Below, in pieces: positions 1 to 12,406 of a stretch of 64,000 nucleotides of DNA (position 1 is the stretch's first letter; every line of letters begins with the position of its first letter). Origin of the DNA: Clostridia bacterium UC5.1-1E11 (GTDB lineage Bacteria; Bacillota; Clostridia; Oscillospirales; Acutalibacteraceae); NCBI GenBank assembly GCA_001305115.1, contig BCAA01000010.1:53627-117626 (forward strand), written 5' to 3'. The notes under the pieces were generated by a model. The model had not been told where the DNA came from, did no database searches, and saw nothing but the letters and a program-made list of their open reading frames with translations. A program made the translations under genes and the position numbers.

Positions 1-181
1 ACACTATATATTGTTATAAAATATTAAACTGCATCATCATGGAAAGATATACGCATGTCCATGTTTGATTATCATATCACAACTCCTCTAAAAAGGCAAG
101 CCCTTCTTGTGAAGAGAGTTGTGTTTCCCAGATAGATGCCACAATCAGGATGGTAAATTTTTGAATGGAGTGATTGAGCCA
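1..181. other. Upstream region of rpoB
   Basis: AT-rich non-coding stretch before rpoB. I see no convincing gene or promoter. The rpoB frame stays open upstream to a TTG at 119, but the residues coded there do not look like RpoB, so this stretch is treated as leader or intergenic DNA. The gene normally upstream, such as rplL, lies outside the window. Confidence 0.5.
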
Positions 182-3100
182 ATGGTGAATGTCAAACCGG
201 TACAGGTCGGCAAAAATGTCCGCATGAGCTTCTCACGCATTGACGAAGTGCTGGATATGCCCAATCTGATCGAGGTCCAGAAAAATTCCTACAAGTGGTT
301 CCTGGATGAAGGCTTGAAGGAAGTTTTTAAGGATGTCTCAGGGATCACAGATTATACGGGCAATCTGGTCCTCGATTTTGTGGACTACAAACTGGATGTC
401 GACAAGCCGAACTATAGCGTGGAAGAGTGCAAGGAGCGCGACGCCACCTATGCGGCTGCACTCCGGGTGACCGCCCGTCTCCTGAACAAGGAGAGCGGAG
501 AGATCAAGGAATCTGAGGTCTTTATGGGCGATTTCCCGCTGATGACTGAAAGCGGCACCTTTGTAATCAACGGCGCAGAACGTGTGATCGTATCCCAGTT
601 GGTTCGTTCTCCCGGCGTCTATTATAAGATGGAGTATGACAAGACCGGCAAGGAATTGTTTAGCTCCACGGTTATTCCGAACCGCGGCGCGTGGTTGGAA
701 TACGAAAATGACGCCAACGATGTGTTTTATGTTCGCATCGACAAGAACCGCAAAATCCCTGTGACGGTCTTTATCCGCGCCCTTGGCCTGGGCAGCGATG
801 AAGAGATCCGCGAGTATTTTGGCGATGATGACCGCATCAACGCAACCATTGAGAAAGACCCTTGTAAAAACATGGAGGAGGCGCTTTTCGAAGTTTATCG
901 GAAATTGCGCCCCAGCGAGCCGCCTACCATTGAGAGCGCCCAGTCCCACATCAACGGCCTCTTCTTTGATGCGCGCCGTTACGATCTTTCCCGCGTAGGC
1001 CGCTACAAGTACAATAAAAAAGCTGAATTTGGCAGGCCGCATCACCGGCCAGCAGCTGGCCAGACCGATTGTCAACCCGCTCACCGGCGAGTTGATGGCA
1101 GAAGAAGGACAGGTTGTCTCCCGCGAGTTGGCAAAAGAGATCGACGACGCGGGTGTAAGCGTGGTCTATGTCACAGTGAACGAACGCGAAGTCAAAGTGA
1201 TTTCCAATGGCATGGTGGACATTCAGAAGTTCGTGAATTTTGATGCTGTGACAGAATGCGACATCAATGAACGGGTTCGCTTCAGTGTACTGGCGGAGAT
1301 CTTGGGCGAGTGCGGCGACGATGACGAGGCGCTCAAGGATATGATCCGCTCCCGCCGGGATGAGTTGATTCCCAAACACATTATCATCGATGATATTTTT
1401 TCCTCGATCAACTATATGAACTGCCTGGCGGTTGGTTTGGGCAGTGTGGACGATATTGACCATTTGGGAAATCGCCGTATCCGCTCGGTGGGCGAATTGT
1501 TGCAGAACCAGTTCCGTATTGGTTTTTCCCGTTTGGAGCGCGTTATTCGCGAGCGTATGACCCTGCAGGCGCAGGACTTGGAAGTTTTGACTCCCCATTC
1601 GCTCATCAATATCCGTCCTGTTGTAGCGGCGATTAAAGAATTCTTTGGTTCTTCGCCGTTGTCCCAGTTTATGGATCAGACCAATCCGTTGGCAGAGCTG
1701 ACGCATAAGCGCCGCCTTTCGGCTCTGGGTCCGGGCGGACTCTCCAGAGACCGTGCAGGGTTTGAGGTCCGTGACGTACACTATAGCCACTACGGCCGCA
1801 TGTGCCCAATTGAGACACCGGAAGGCCCGAACATCGGCCTGATTTCCTATTTGGCAACGTTTGCTCGAATCAACCAGTACGGGTTCATTGAAGCGCCCTA
1901 TCGCCGAGTGGACAAGGAGACTGGAATTGTCACCGACGAAGTCGTCTATATGACGGCGGACATGGAGGATGAATACATCGTTGCACAGGCAAACGAACCG
2001 TTGGACGAGGACGGTCGCTTTAAGCATCTAAAGGTCAACGCCCGTTCCCGGGATGAATTCGTGGAAGTGGAGCGCGAACGTGCGGACTTCATGGATGTTT
2101 CTCCGCGAATGGTTGTGTCCGTTGCAACGGCGATGATTCCTTTTTTGGAAAACGACGACGCCAACCGTGCACTGATGGGTTCCAACATGCAGCGGCAGGC
2201 AGTGCCGTTGCTTAGGACGGAGTCTCCGATTGTCGGAACCGGCATGGAATATAAGGCGGGTGTTGACTCCGGCGTCTGTGTGCTGGCAAAGCGTGCGGGC
2301 GTGGTGCGCAGTGTCAGTGCGGATGAAGTCCGTGTGACCCGCGACGACGGCGAGATCGACACCTATCACATCATCAAATTTATGCGCTCGAACCAGGGAA
2401 CATGTGTCAACCAAGTTCCGGTTGTGAGCGTGGGAGATCGTGTTCAGGTGGGCGATGTCATTGCCGATGGGCCGGCAACCAAGGACGGCGAGATCAGCCT
2501 GGGTAAGAATGCCCTGATCGGTTTTATGACCTGGGAAGGTTACAACTACGAGGACGCGGTTTTGATCAGTGAAAAGATCGTCCGCGATGATGTTTATACG
2601 TCCATTCACATTGAAGAATATGAGACCGAGGCCCGCGATACAAAGCTTGGGCCGGAGGAGATTACCCGGGATATTCCGAACGTCAACGAAGATCTCCTGC
2701 GTGACCTCGATGAAAGCGGCATTATCCGCGTCGGCGCAGAGGTGCGTGCGGGCGACATTCTGGTCGGAAAGGTTACACCGAAGGGTGAAACCGAGCTGAC
2801 CGCAGAAGAACGCTTGCTGCGTGCGATCTTTGGCGAAAAGGCCCGTGAAGTACGCGACACCTCCCTTCGCGTACCCCATGGCGAATATGGCATTGTGGTG
2901 GATGTCAAAGTCTTTACCCGTGAGAACAGCCACGATGAGTTGAGCCCCGGCGTCAACAAGGTTGTGCGCTGTTATATTGCGCAGAAGAGAAAGATTTCGG
3001 TCGGCGACAAGATGGCGGGCCGCCACGGAAACAAAGGTGTTGTATCCCGTATCCTGCCGGTGGAGGATATGCCGTTCCTGCCGGATGGCACTCCTCTGGA

Positions 3101-3926
3101 CATTGTGTTGAATCCCCTGGGCGTTCCGTCCCGTATGAACATCGGCCAGGTTTTGGAAGTACACCTCGGTATGGCTGCCAAAGCGCTCGGTTGGAAGATC
3201 ATGACCCCGGTTTTCGATGGCGCACATGAAGACGACATCCGCGAGTGCTTCAAGCAAGCAGGTATGCGCGAAGATGGTAAGATTCTTTTGAAAGACGGCC
3301 GTACGGGCGAATATTTCGACAACCCGGTTACAGTTGGTTATATGTACTACCTCAAGCTGCATCACCTGGTCGACGATAAGATTCATGCTCGCTCAACCGG
3401 TCCGTATTCGCTGGTTACACAGCAGCCGTTGGGCGGCAAGGCGCAGTTTGGCGGCCAGCGTTTCGGTGAGATGGAGGTCTGGGCGCTGGAGGCATACGGC
3501 GCTGCTTACACTTTGCAAGAGATTTTGACCGTCAAGTCCGACGATGTGGTCGGCCGTGTTAAGACCTATGAGGCCATTGTAAAGGGCCAGAATATTCCGA
3601 AACCGGGTGTTCCGGAGTCCTTCAAGGTTCTAATCAAGGAATTGCAGTCTTTGGGCTTGGATGTCAAGGTGTTGGATAGGAACAACGAAGAAATTGACCT
3701 CAAGCAGAACTTTGACGATGACGACGATATGGGCTTCACCCCATCCGACGATTTGTTTGACGAACCGACTGTGGAGGACGGAGAGCTGGATGGCTATTCG
3801 ACGGAAGAGCATGAGGACGACGACCTCTTTGACGGGGACGACTTCCCGTCCGATGGAGATGACGATCTTTTTGAGAAGGAGGAACCCTTTGACATTTCTT
3901 CTGATGGAGACGGCGAACAGGAATAA
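182..3926 (+). CDS. rpoB: RNA polymerase beta subunit (one apparent 1-nt insertion)
   Basis: Beta subunit of RNA polymerase, forming the catalytic core with RpoC. The N-terminus [20 protein letters not shown] and C-terminal blocks such as [10 protein letters not shown] are typical. I start at ATG 182, with GGAG 11 nt upstream, rather than at the longer TTG 119. The frame breaks at an A6 run (1016-1021). With five As the reading continues as [18 protein letters not shown], giving about 1247 residues. Because the gene is essential, the extra A is almost certainly a sequencing error. The last ~80 residues are very rich in Asp and Glu, an extension beyond the usual core. rpoC follows after 18 nt, so the two are co-transcribed. 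Confidence 0.96.
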
Positions 3927-3944
3927 ATAGAAGGGGGTCACATA

Positions 3945-6900
3945 ATGGAATTCAACGAATTTGAATCAATAAAAATCGGGCTGGCTTCGCCGGACAAGAT
4001 CCGCGAATGGTCCTATGGCGAAGTCAAGAAGCCGGAGACGATCAACTACCGTACCCTAAAGCCGGAGCGCGACGGCCTCTTTTGCGAGCGTATCTTTGGA
4101 CCGCAGAAGGACTGGGAATGCCATTGCGGCAAATATAAGCGTATCCGTTATAAGGGAAAGATCTGCGACCGCTGCGGCGTTGAAGTTACACGGGCGAAGG
4201 TTCGCCGCGAGCGCATGGGCCATATTGAGTTGGCTGCGCCCGTTTCCCATATTTGGTACTTCAAAGGAATCCCTTCCCGGATGGGGTTGATTCTGGATAT
4301 ATCCCCCCGCATGCTGGAAAAAGTGCTCTATTTTGCCCTGTATATTGTCACGGACCCCGGAAATGTGCGTGAGCTGCAGAAAAAGCAGCTCTTGACCGAA
4401 AAGGAATACCGTGATCTGCGCGAAAAATACGAGGACGATTTCCAGGCCAGTATGGGCGCGGAAGCCATCAAGACCCTGTTGGAGGAAATTGATCTGGAAA
4501 AGGAGTCCGTCGAGCTCAAAGATGAGCTGGCGACGGCCTCCGGTCAGAAGCGTGTCCGTATTTTGAAGCGCCTAGAGGTTGTTGAGGCATTCCGGCTCTC
4601 GGGTAACCGTCCGGAGTGGATGATTCTCGACGTGGTGCCGGTCATCCCGCCGGACATTCGCCCGATGGTTCAGCTCGATGGCGGACGTTTTGCGACCTCT
4701 GACCTGAACGACCTCTATCGCCGTGTCATCAACCGAAACAACCGCTTGAAGCGGCTGTTGGAGCTCGGCGCGCCAGACATCATCGTCCGCAACGAGAAGC
4801 GCATGTTGCAGGAGGCGGTTGATGCATTGATTGACAATGGCCGCCGTGGCCGTCCGGTCACTGGCCCGAACAACCGTCCGTTGAAGTCCCTTTCCGATAT
4901 GTTGAAAGGCAAACAGGGGCGTTTCCGCCAGAACCTGTTGGGCAAGCGTGTTGACTATTCCGGCCGTTCCGTTATTGTGGTTGGGCCGGAACTGAAAATG
5001 TATCAGTGCGGCTTGCCAAAAGAAATGGCGTTGGAATTGTTTAAGCCATTTGTAATGAAACGTTTGGTAGAGACCGGCGCCGCCGGAAACATCAAGGCGG
5101 CCAGAAAAGCGGTCGAGCGCGCGAAGCCAGAGGTCTGGGATGCTTTGGAAATCGTTATCAAGAATCATCCGGTGCTGCTCAACCGTGCGCCTACGCTGCA
5201 TCGTTTGGGCATTCAGGCATTTGAACCGGTGTTGGTTGAGGGGCGCGCGTTGAAGTTGCATCCGTTGGCATGTACAGCGTACAATGCTGACTTTGACGGC
5301 GACCAGATGGCTGTACACGTCCCGTTGTCCTCCGAAGCGCAGGCGGAAGCCCGCTTCCTGATGCTGGCGGCCGGCAACCTGCTTAAGCCTTCCGACGGGC
5401 GCCCGGTTACGGTTCCAACGCAGGACATGGTTCTGGGGTCCTATTATCTCACATTGGAAAAAGACGGAGAGCTGGGTGAAGGAAAAGTTTTCCGTGATTT
5501 CGACGAAGCGATTATGGCGTACGATTCGCATATTGTTGGACTGCATGCGAAGATTAAGGTACGCAGAACTATGGAGATCGATGGCCAGAAGGTTTCCCGT
5601 TTGGTGGATACCACCGTGGGCCGTATGATTTTCAACCGTCCAATTCCGCAGGATCTCGGCTTTGTGGACCGTTCGGACCCAGAAAACCGCTTCAAGTTTG
5701 AGATTGAATTCCTGGTTGGCAAAAAACAACTTGGAAAAATCATCGATAAATGTATTAAAGTTCACGGTGTTCCAAAGACTTCGGAAGTATTGGACGCTGT
5801 GAAAGCACAGGGATATAAGTATTCCACTAAGAGCGCCATCACGGTCGCTGTCTGTGATGCGACCATTCCGCCACAAAAGAAGGAGATCATCTCTGAGGCA
5901 GAAAAGAAGATTGATCTGGTTACCGATCAGTTCAAAAACGGTTTGCTCTCCGATGGAGAACGTTACAACGCCGTTTTGAAAACTTGGGAAAAGGCCACCA
6001 ACGATGTAACGGACGCTCTGCAGAAGGGGCTGGACCGCTACAACCCGATCTTTATGATGGCAGATTCCGGCGCTCGTGGTTCCATGAGCCAGATCCGTCA
6101 GTTGGCCGGCATGCGCGGTCTGATTGCAAATACCTCCGGTAAGACGATCGAGATTCCGATTCGTGCAAATTACCGTGAAGGTTTGAACATTTTGGAATAC
6201 TTCATTTCTTCCCGTGGCGCCCGAAAGGGCTTGGCGGATACGGCTCTGCGTACCGCGGACTCCGGTTATCTGACCCGCCGCCTGGTCGATGTTTCGCAGG
6301 ATGTGATCATCCGCGAGGAGGACTGCGGTGCAACAGACGGCCTGGAGGTCTTTGATATTAAGGAAGGCAAGGAGTCCATTGAGTCTCTGCACGAGCGTTT
6401 GATTGGACGCTATCTGGTAGAAGACTTTGTCGACCCGGAGACGGGGGCGGTGCTTGTCTCCAAGGACAAGATGATGGATGACAACGATGCAGATATCATT
6501 GTTGGGCATGGCGTACAGCGCATCAAGGTTCGCTCAATTCTGAACTGCCGTGCGCGCCATGGTGTGTGCCAGAAATGTTATGGCGCCAACCTGGCGAACG
6601 GCCAGCCGGTTACCGTCGGCGAGGCGGTGGGGATCATCGCGGCGCAGTCCATCGGTGAGCCTGGTACGCAGTTGACCATGAGAACCTTCCATACCGGCGG
6701 CGTCGCCAGCGCAGAGGATATTACGCAGGGTCTTCCCCGCGTCGAAGAGCTGTTTGAGGGCCGTAAGCCAAAGCATCTGGCCATTATCAGTGAGATTGGC
6801 GGCCGGGTAACGTTTGAAGATATTAAGAAAAATCGTCATGTGGTTGTAACCGACCAGGAGAGCGGCGAAAGCAAGTCCTATTTGATTCCCTTTGGTTCCC

Positions 6901-7487
6901 GTATCATCGTCAATGAGGGCGACGTAATCGATAAAGGGACGCGCATTACAGAAGGTTCGGTAAATCCGCACGATGTACTTGCGATCAGCGGTACACATGC
7001 GGTGGAGGATTATCTGATTGAAGAAGTACAGCGTGTTTACCGGATGCAGGGCGTTGACATCAACGACAAGCATATCGAGGTCATTGTGCGCCAGATGATG
7101 AAGAAGGTCAAGGTCGAAGATCCGGGCGATACGAAGCTTCTGCCCAGTTCTTTGGTTGAAAAGACCGAGTTTGAGGCAGAAAATCAAATCGTTCGGGAGC
7201 GCATTGCTGCGGGAGAACCCGATCTGCGCGAGGCAACCTGTTCGCCGACCCTGTTGGGTATTACCAAGGCCTCCTTGGCGACCGATTCGTTCCTCTCGGC
7301 TGCCTCTTTCCAGGAGACGACCCGCGTGTTGACCGATGCTGCTATCAAAGGCAAGGTGGACCCGCTGCTCGGTTTGAAGGAAAATGTCATCATCGGTAAG
7401 TTGGTCCCGGCCGGCACAGGCATGAAATGCTATAGCGGCGTTGAGATCGAACATGAAGGTGAGGACTTGACAAATCAAGCCATTTAG
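3945..7487 (+). CDS. rpoC: RNA polymerase beta-prime subunit
   Basis: Largest RNA polymerase subunit, carrying the active-site magnesium. The 1180 residues are uninterrupted. The N-terminal zinc ribbon uses Cys59, Cys61, Cys74 and Cys77. The catalytic NADFDGDQM motif begins at about residue 447, with Asp449, Asp451 and Asp453 as metal ligands. A second zinc site is seen near [13 protein letters not shown]. An AGGGGG ribosome-binding site precedes ATG 3945. The length matches Firmicute RpoC without large lineage insertions. It sits directly behind rpoB and ahead of rpsL, the standard order. Confidence 0.98.
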   Translation: MEFNEFESIKIGLASPDKIREWSYGEVKKPETINYRTLKPERDGLFCERIFGPQKDWECHCGKYKRIRYKGKICDRCGVEVTRAKVRRERMGHIELAAPVSHIWYFKGIPSRMGLILDISPRMLEKVLYFALYIVTDPGNVRELQKKQLLTEKEYRDLREKYEDDFQASMGAEAIKTLLEEIDLEKESVELKDELATASGQKRVRILKRLEVVEAFRLSGNRPEWMILDVVPVIPPDIRPMVQLDGGRFATSDLNDLYRRVINRNNRLKRLLELGAPDIIVRNEKRMLQEAVDALIDNGRRGRPVTGPNNRPLKSLSDMLKGKQGRFRQNLLGKRVDYSGRSVIVVGPELKMYQCGLPKEMALELFKPFVMKRLVETGAAGNIKAARKAVERAKPEVWDALEIVIKNHPVLLNRAPTLHRLGIQAFEPVLVEGRALKLHPLACTAYNADFDGDQMAVHVPLSSEAQAEARFLMLAAGNLLKPSDGRPVTVPTQDMVLGSYYLTLEKDGELGEGKVFRDFDEAIMAYDSHIVGLHAKIKVRRTMEIDGQKVSRLVDTTVGRMIFNRPIPQDLGFVDRSDPENRFKFEIEFLVGKKQLGKIIDKCIKVHGVPKTSEVLDAVKAQGYKYSTKSAITVAVCDATIPPQKKEIISEAEKKIDLVTDQFKNGLLSDGERYNAVLKTWEKATNDVTDALQKGLDRYNPIFMMADSGARGSMSQIRQLAGMRGLIANTSGKTIEIPIRANYREGLNILEYFISSRGARKGLADTALRTADSGYLTRRLVDVSQDVIIREEDCGATDGLEVFDIKEGKESIESLHERLIGRYLVEDFVDPETGAVLVSKDKMMDDNDADIIVGHGVQRIKVRSILNCRARHGVCQKCYGANLANGQPVTVGEAVGIIAAQSIGEPGTQLTMRTFHTGGVASAEDITQGLPRVEELFEGRKPKHLAIISEIGGRVTFEDIKKNRHVVVTDQESGESKSYLIPFGSRIIVNEGDVIDKGTRITEGSVNPHDVLAISGTHAVEDYLIEEVQRVYRMQGVDINDKHIEVIVRQMMKKVKVEDPGDTKLLPSSLVEKTEFEAENQIVRERIAAGEPDLREATCSPTLLGITKASLATDSFLSAASFQETTRVLTDAAIKGKVDPLLGLKENVIIGKLVPAGTGMKCYSGVEIEHEGEDLTNQAI

Positions 7488-7627
7488 CGCTATAATATTC
7501 AATTGTAACGGCGGGGCGGATCAAATTCTTCCAGATTCTGCAATATGTGGGAAGGATGAATAAAATCCGCGGGAAAAGCCCGTGAAATTCGGGGAATATT
7601 CCCTGTGCCTTACGAAACTTATAAAAA

Positions 7628-7668
7628 TTTATCCTGTTCCAGGAATTTCTTTTCTGGAACAGGATAAA
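7628..7668 (+). terminator. Perfect hairpin between rpoC and rpsL
   Basis: Arms 7628-7642 and 7654-7668 are perfectly complementary over 15 bp with an 11-nt loop. The sequence after the stem is A-rich, not a clean T-tract. It may act as a partial terminator, an RNA-processing site, or an attenuator that sets the rpoBC to rpsL-fusA ratio. Confidence 0.5.
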
Positions 7669-7749
7669 ATTGTGTTTAATCCCTTTTTCGCTAGGTGTTC
7701 AGCGGTTTTCCGCTTGACATATATTTTCTTTTATGTGAGGAGGTGTCGT

Positions 7750-8178
7750 ATGCCAACATTTAACCAGTTAGTTCATACTGGCCGTGAGGTAAGCGAAAAG
7801 AAGGCAAAGGCTCCTGCACTTTTGAAGGGCTGGAACTCCAAGAAGCGCATTGCGATTGATCAGGATTCCCCGCAAAAGCGTGGTGTTTGCACGTCTGTTA
7901 AGACGGCTACCCCGAAGAAGCCGAACTCTGCTCTTCGTAAGATCGCCAGAGTAAGGCTCTCCAATGGAATCGAAGTCAGCGCTTATATCCCCGGTGTGGG
8001 CCACAACCTGCAGGAACACAGCGTCGTGATGATCCGCGGCGGCCGTGTTAAGGACCTTCCTGGTGTCCGTTACCATATTATCCGTGGTACGCTGGATGCC
8101 CAGGGCGTTGCAAAGCGTATGCAGGCTCGTTCCAAGTATGGTGCGAAGCGTCCGAAGGCTGGTAAGGCTACAAAGTAA
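7750..8178 (+). CDS. rpsL: 30S ribosomal protein S12
   Basis: S12 lies at the decoding centre of the 30S subunit. The 142 residues start MPTFNQLV and contain [11 protein letters not shown] and [10 protein letters not shown], the loops with streptomycin-resistance positions in other bacteria. Lys is present at the classical 42/43 region, so it looks wild type. GAGGAGGTG lies 6-9 nt upstream of ATG 7750. The reading frame continues upstream but the S12 family start is clear. It begins the str operon rpsL-rpsG-fusA-tuf. Confidence 0.97.
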   Translation: MPTFNQLVHTGREVSEKKAKAPALLKGWNSKKRIAIDQDSPQKRGVCTSVKTATPKKPNSALRKIARVRLSNGIEVSAYIPGVGHNLQEHSVVMIRGGRVKDLPGVRYHIIRGTLDAQGVAKRMQARSKYGAKRPKAGKATK

Positions 8179-8352
8179 GAGCCAAAGCTACACTCTAAAT
8201 TTGACAAGATCCGAACGGCTGCATGTTTGACACAAAACACAATGCAGCGGCGTTTTATATAGATTTTCTATAGCGGACGCCTCTGTGTTGGCCAACGGGA
8301 GTTTGTCGCTTTCGAGTACCTATGATATCATTCTGTGAAGGAGGGAAGTAAA

Positions 8353-8823
8353 GTGCCAAGAAGAGGAAATATTGCAAAACGTGATGTTTTGCCCGATCCG
8401 CTTTACAATTCGAAGCTTGTAACTCGTCTTATCAACAATATCATGTACGACGGCAAGAAGGGCGTTGCTCAGAAAATTGTCTATGGTGCATTTGATATTA
8501 TTCGTGAAAAGACCGGCAAAGAGCCGCTGGAGGTCTTTGAGCAGGCGATGGAAAACGTCATGCCGCAGCTCGAAGTTAAGGCCCGCCGTGTCGGCGGCGC
8601 TACCTACCAGGTGCCGATGGAGGTTCGTCCAGAGAGAAGACAGACCTTGGGCCTGCGCTGGATGACCAACTATTCCAGACTCAGATCTGAAAAGACCATG
8701 AAGGAAAGACTTGCCGGCGAGATCCTTGATGCTGTTAATGGTGCTGGCGGTGCTGCCAAGAAGCGTGACGATACGCACAAGATGGCAGAGGCTAACAGAG
8801 CTTTCGCACATTACAGATGGTAA
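8353..8823 (+). CDS. rpsG: 30S ribosomal protein S7
   Basis: S7 nucleates assembly of the 30S head and binds the 3' major domain of 16S rRNA. The start is GTG 8353, giving [15 protein letters not shown], with AAGGAGGG about 8 nt upstream. A GTG at 8335 lies inside that ribosome-binding site and is rejected. The 156 residues match the family length, with the conserved [11 protein letters not shown] segment. It lies 174 nt after rpsL and 45 nt before fusA. Confidence 0.97.
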   Translation: MPRRGNIAKRDVLPDPLYNSKLVTRLINNIMYDGKKGVAQKIVYGAFDIIREKTGKEPLEVFEQAMENVMPQLEVKARRVGGATYQVPMEVRPERRQTLGLRWMTNYSRLRSEKTMKERLAGEILDAVNGAGGAAKKRDDTHKMAEANRAFAHYRW

Positions 8824-8868
8824 TCGGCGCAGGCTGTATACTATTTTCAGAACTTTAAGGAGGAAACT

Positions 8869-10950
8869 ATGCCAAGGCAGGTATCACTCGAAATGACCCG
8901 CAATATCGGTATCATGGCGCACATCGATGCCGGTAAAACAACGACGACAGAACGTATTCTGTATTATACGGGTGTTAACCACAAGATCGGCGAGACGCAC
9001 GACGGTGCTGCAACGATGGACTGGATGGCGCAGGAGCAGGAGAGAGGTATCACGATTACCTCTGCTGCTACGACCTGCTTCTGGAAAGGCCACCGCATCA
9101 ACATCATTGACACTCCCGGCCACGTGGACTTCACCGTTGAGGTGGAACGTTCCCTGCGCGTACTGGACGGTTCTGTAACCGTTTTCTGCGCAAAGGGTGG
9201 CGTTGAGCCCCAGTCCGAAACGGTTTGGCGCCAGGCTGAGGAATATCATGTTCCGCGTATGGCGTATGTCAATAAGATGGACATCATGGGCGCTGACTTC
9301 TATAATGTCGTCAAGATGATGAAGGAGCGCTTGAAGTGTAATGCCGTTCCGATTCAGCTTCCGATCGGCAGCGAAGATACCTTCCGTGGGATCATCGACC
9401 TGATCGATATGAAGGCGGACGTCTACTATGACGACATGGGCAAGGATATGCGCGTCGAGGATATTCCGGAGGATATGGTTGACATTGCCGAGGAATATCA
9501 CAATGCACTGCTTGAGCATGTTGCTGAGCAGGACGACGAGCTCATGGAGAAATATCTCTCCGGTGAAGAGCTCACTAGGGAAGAGATTGTTCGTACAATC
9601 CGTAAGTCCACCATTGCCAATACGATGGTTCCAGTGACTTGTGGTACTTCCTATAAGAACAAGGGCGTGCAGAAGCTCCTGGATGCGATCATCGACTATA
9701 TGCCGGCTCCGACCGACATCCCTGCAATCCGTGGTGTAAACCCGGAGACAGGCGAGGAAGAGGATCGTCATGCATCCGACGATGAGCCCTTCTCTGCACT
9801 TGCATTTAAGATTGCGGCTGACCCATTTGTTGGAAAGCTGTGCTATTTCCGTGTGTACTCCGGTACATTGAGTGCGGGCGCTACAGTTTACAACTCTGTA
9901 AAGGACAGCAATGAGAGAATCGGCCGTATTTTGCAGATGCACGCAAATCACCGCCAGGATATCGACATTGTCTATGCGGGTGATATTGCCGCGGCAATCG
10001 GTGTAAAGAACACCACCACCGGCGACACCCTGTGCGATGAAAAGCATCCGGTCATTCTGGAATCCATGGAATTCCCGGAGCCGGTTATTCGCGTGGCTAT
10101 CGAGCCGAAGACAAAGGCTGGCCAGGAAAAAATGGGTATTGCGCTGGCAAAGCTGGCGGAAGAAGACCCGACCTTTAAGGCGTATACCGATGAGGAGACC
10201 GGCCAGACCATCATCGCTGGCATGGGCGAACTGCACTTGGAAATCATTGTGGATAGACTTCTGCGTGAATTCAAGGTGGAAGCAAATGTCGGTAAGCCGC
10301 AGGTTGCTTACAAGGAGACCATCCGCAAGCTGGCGGACGTCGACACCAAGTATGCAAGACAGTCCGGCGGTAAAGGCCAATACGGTCATGTTAAGATTAA
10401 AATCGAGCCGAACCCGGAGAAGGGTTATGAGTTCGTCAATGCGACGGTTGGTGGCGCGATTCCGAAGGAATATATTCCGGCGGTTGACCAAGGTATCCAG
10501 GGTGCAATGCTCTCCGGTGTCTTGGCAGGTTACAACGTTGTAGATGTAAAGGTTACGCTGTATGATGGTTCTTATCACGAGGTTGACTCCTCTGAGATGG
10601 CCTTTAAGATCGCTGGTTCTATGGCGTTCAAGGAGGCAATGAAGAAGGCTGACCCGGTGATTTTGGAGCCAATCATGAAGGTTGTTGTTACCGTGCCCGA
10701 AGATTACATGGGCGACGTTATCGGCGACCTGAACGCCCGCCGCGGCATGATCCAGGGCATGGACGCTGTTTCTGGTGCCCAGCAGATCACCGCAATGGTT
10801 CCGCTGTCCGAGATGTTCGGTTATGCAACCGACATGCGTTCGAAGACACAGGGCAGAGGCCAGTATACGATGGAACCGGATCACTATGCTGAGGTTCCGA
10901 AGTTTGTTTCGGATTCTATCATCAGCGAACGCGGGAAAAAGGCTGAATAA
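8869..10950 (+). CDS. fusA: Elongation factor G
   Basis: Translational GTPase that drives translocation of tRNA and mRNA on the ribosome. The G1 P-loop AHIDAGKTT is at residues 17-25, followed by DTPGHVDF (G3) and NKMD (G4). The 693 residues equal a normal EF-G with all five domains. AAGGAGG lies 5 nt before ATG 8869. It is in the str operon directly after rpsG. Confidence 0.98.
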   Translation: MPRQVSLEMTRNIGIMAHIDAGKTTTTERILYYTGVNHKIGETHDGAATMDWMAQEQERGITITSAATTCFWKGHRINIIDTPGHVDFTVEVERSLRVLDGSVTVFCAKGGVEPQSETVWRQAEEYHVPRMAYVNKMDIMGADFYNVVKMMKERLKCNAVPIQLPIGSEDTFRGIIDLIDMKADVYYDDMGKDMRVEDIPEDMVDIAEEYHNALLEHVAEQDDELMEKYLSGEELTREEIVRTIRKSTIANTMVPVTCGTSYKNKGVQKLLDAIIDYMPAPTDIPAIRGVNPETGEEEDRHASDDEPFSALAFKIAADPFVGKLCYFRVYSGTLSAGATVYNSVKDSNERIGRILQMHANHRQDIDIVYAGDIAAAIGVKNTTTGDTLCDEKHPVILESMEFPEPVIRVAIEPKTKAGQEKMGIALAKLAEEDPTFKAYTDEETGQTIIAGMGELHLEIIVDRLLREFKVEANVGKPQVAYKETIRKLADVDTKYARQSGGKGQYGHVKIKIEPNPEKGYEFVNATVGGAIPKEYIPAVDQGIQGAMLSGVLAGYNVVDVKVTLYDGSYHEVDSSEMAFKIAGSMAFKEAMKKADPVILEPIMKVVVTVPEDYMGDVIGDLNARRGMIQGMDAVSGAQQITAMVPLSEMFGYATDMRSKTQGRGQYTMEPDHYAEVPKFVSDSIISERGKKAE

Positions 10951-10964
10951 GTTACAAAATATGC

Positions 10965-10993
10965 TTGATTTTTCGCCATTTCCTTGGTAAAAT
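10965..10993 (+). promoter_or_regulatory. Promoter for tuf
   Basis: TTGATT (10965-10970), a 17-nt spacer and TAAAAT (10988-10993) give a good sigma-A promoter in the 106-nt gap between fusA and tuf. It would allow independent high expression of EF-Tu. Confidence 0.6.
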
Positions 10994-11056
10994 GATAAGC
11001 ATAGTTCTGAACTTAAAAAATCTCTGATCTGTATTATAAAAAGGAGGAGAATCCCA

Positions 11057-12259
11057 ATGGCAAAAGCAAAATTCGAAAGATCCAAACCGCATATTAACAT
11101 TGGCACCATCGGCCACGTTGACCATGGTAAGACCACACTGACTGCTGCGATCACGAAGGTCCTCAACCTGGAGGGCGACGCAGAGTTCGTCGATTATGCA
11201 AATATCGATAAGGCTCCTGAAGAGAGAGAGCGTGGTATCACGATCAACACCGCGCACGTGGAATATCAGACTGCAACCCGTCACTATGCACACGTTGACT
11301 GCCCCGGCCATGCTGACTATGTTAAGAACATGATCACCGGTGCTGCTCAGATGGACGGCGCTATCCTGGTTGTTTCCGCTGCTGACGGCCCGATGCCGCA
11401 GACCAGAGAGCACATCCTGCTCTCCCGTCAGGTTGGCGTGCCGTATATCGTTGTGTTCATGAACAAAGCGGATCAGGTTGACGATCCGGAGCTGCTCGAT
11501 CTGGTCGAGATGGAAATCCGCGACCTGTTGAACGAGTATGAGTTCCCGGGCGATGACACCCCGATTGTCCGCGGTTCTGCTCTCCAGGCTCTGGAGTCCG
11601 AGTCCAAGGACCCGAGTGCACCGGAGTACAAGTGCATCCATGAGTTGATGGCTGCTGTTGATAGCTACATTCCGACTCCGGAGCGTAAGTCCGACCTGCC
11701 GTTCTTGATGCCTGTCGAGGACGTCTTCACCATCACTGGCCGTGGTACTGTTGCAACTGGTAGAGTAGAGCGCGGTATGGCAAAGGTTGGCGAAGAAGTT
11801 GAGATCATCGGCTTGACCGAGGAGCGCAAGAAGACCGTTATCACAGGTCTGGAAATGTTCCGCAAGGTTCTCGACTTTGCTGAGGCTGGCGACAACGTTG
11901 GCGCTTTGCTTCGTGGTATTCAGAGAACGGAAATCGAGCGTGGACAGGTTCTCGCAAAGCCGGGCACCATTCATCCGCACACGAAGTTCCGCGGCCAGGT
12001 TTACGTCCTGACAAAGGATGAAGGCGGCCGTCATACTCCGTTCTTCAACAACTATCGTCCGCAGTTCTATTTCAGAACGACCGACGTTACCGGTGTTATC
12101 AATCTGCCGGAAGGCACCGAGATGTGCATGCCTGGCGATAACGTCGAGATGGACGTTGAATTGATTACCCCGATCGCAATCGAGGAAGGCCTCCGTTTCG
12201 CTATCCGTGAGGGCGGCCGTACGGTTGGTTCCGGTGTTGTTATCAAGATCAACGAGTAA
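11057..12259 (+). CDS. tuf: Elongation factor Tu
   Basis: GTPase that delivers aminoacyl-tRNA to the ribosomal A site. GHVDHGKTT (residues 19-27), DCPGHADY and NKAD are the G1, G3 and G4 motifs. The 400 residues are full length and uninterrupted. AAGGAGGAG precedes ATG 11057. The gene has its own promoter and is closed by a strong terminator, consistent with a highly expressed single transcription unit at the end of the str operon. Confidence 0.98.
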   Translation: MAKAKFERSKPHINIGTIGHVDHGKTTLTAAITKVLNLEGDAEFVDYANIDKAPEERERGITINTAHVEYQTATRHYAHVDCPGHADYVKNMITGAAQMDGAILVVSAADGPMPQTREHILLSRQVGVPYIVVFMNKADQVDDPELLDLVEMEIRDLLNEYEFPGDDTPIVRGSALQALESESKDPSAPEYKCIHELMAAVDSYIPTPERKSDLPFLMPVEDVFTITGRGTVATGRVERGMAKVGEEVEIIGLTEERKKTVITGLEMFRKVLDFAEAGDNVGALLRGIQRTEIERGQVLAKPGTIHPHTKFRGQVYVLTKDEGGRHTPFFNNYRPQFYFRTTDVTGVINLPEGTEMCMPGDNVEMDVELITPIAIEEGLRFAIREGGRTVGSGVVIKINE

Positions 12260-12274
12260 TTTTTACTTGCTTAT

Positions 12275-12310
12275 AAAGGGTTTCATCCATTCGGATGAAA
12301 CCCTTTTTCT
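12275..12310 (+). terminator. Intrinsic terminator after tuf
   Basis: Arms 12275-12288 and 12293-12306 form a perfect 14-bp stem with an ATTC loop, and the 3' arm runs into Ts. Confidence 0.88.
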
Positions 12311-12406
12311 ATCTCTAAGAATCCTACAATTTTATGGACCGGAGAGTGTGGTCTATTTTTGTGTTTATGTAAGGTTATCCTATAAAGAAGTTTCGGTTGT
12401 GCTGGC

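Noticed and set aside
1016..1021. Programmed frameshift in rpoB
   Set aside because: The A6 run could slip, but identical kinds of breaks occur in more than ten unrelated genes here, and no stimulatory stem or Shine-Dalgarno-like element stands out. Sequence error is simpler.
338..1084. Long antisense frames in rpoB, rpoC and fusA (338-1084, 4572-6509 and 8884-11166 minus, for example)
   Set aside because: They mirror high-GC third-position bias of real genes, have no ribosome-binding sites and show no protein family.
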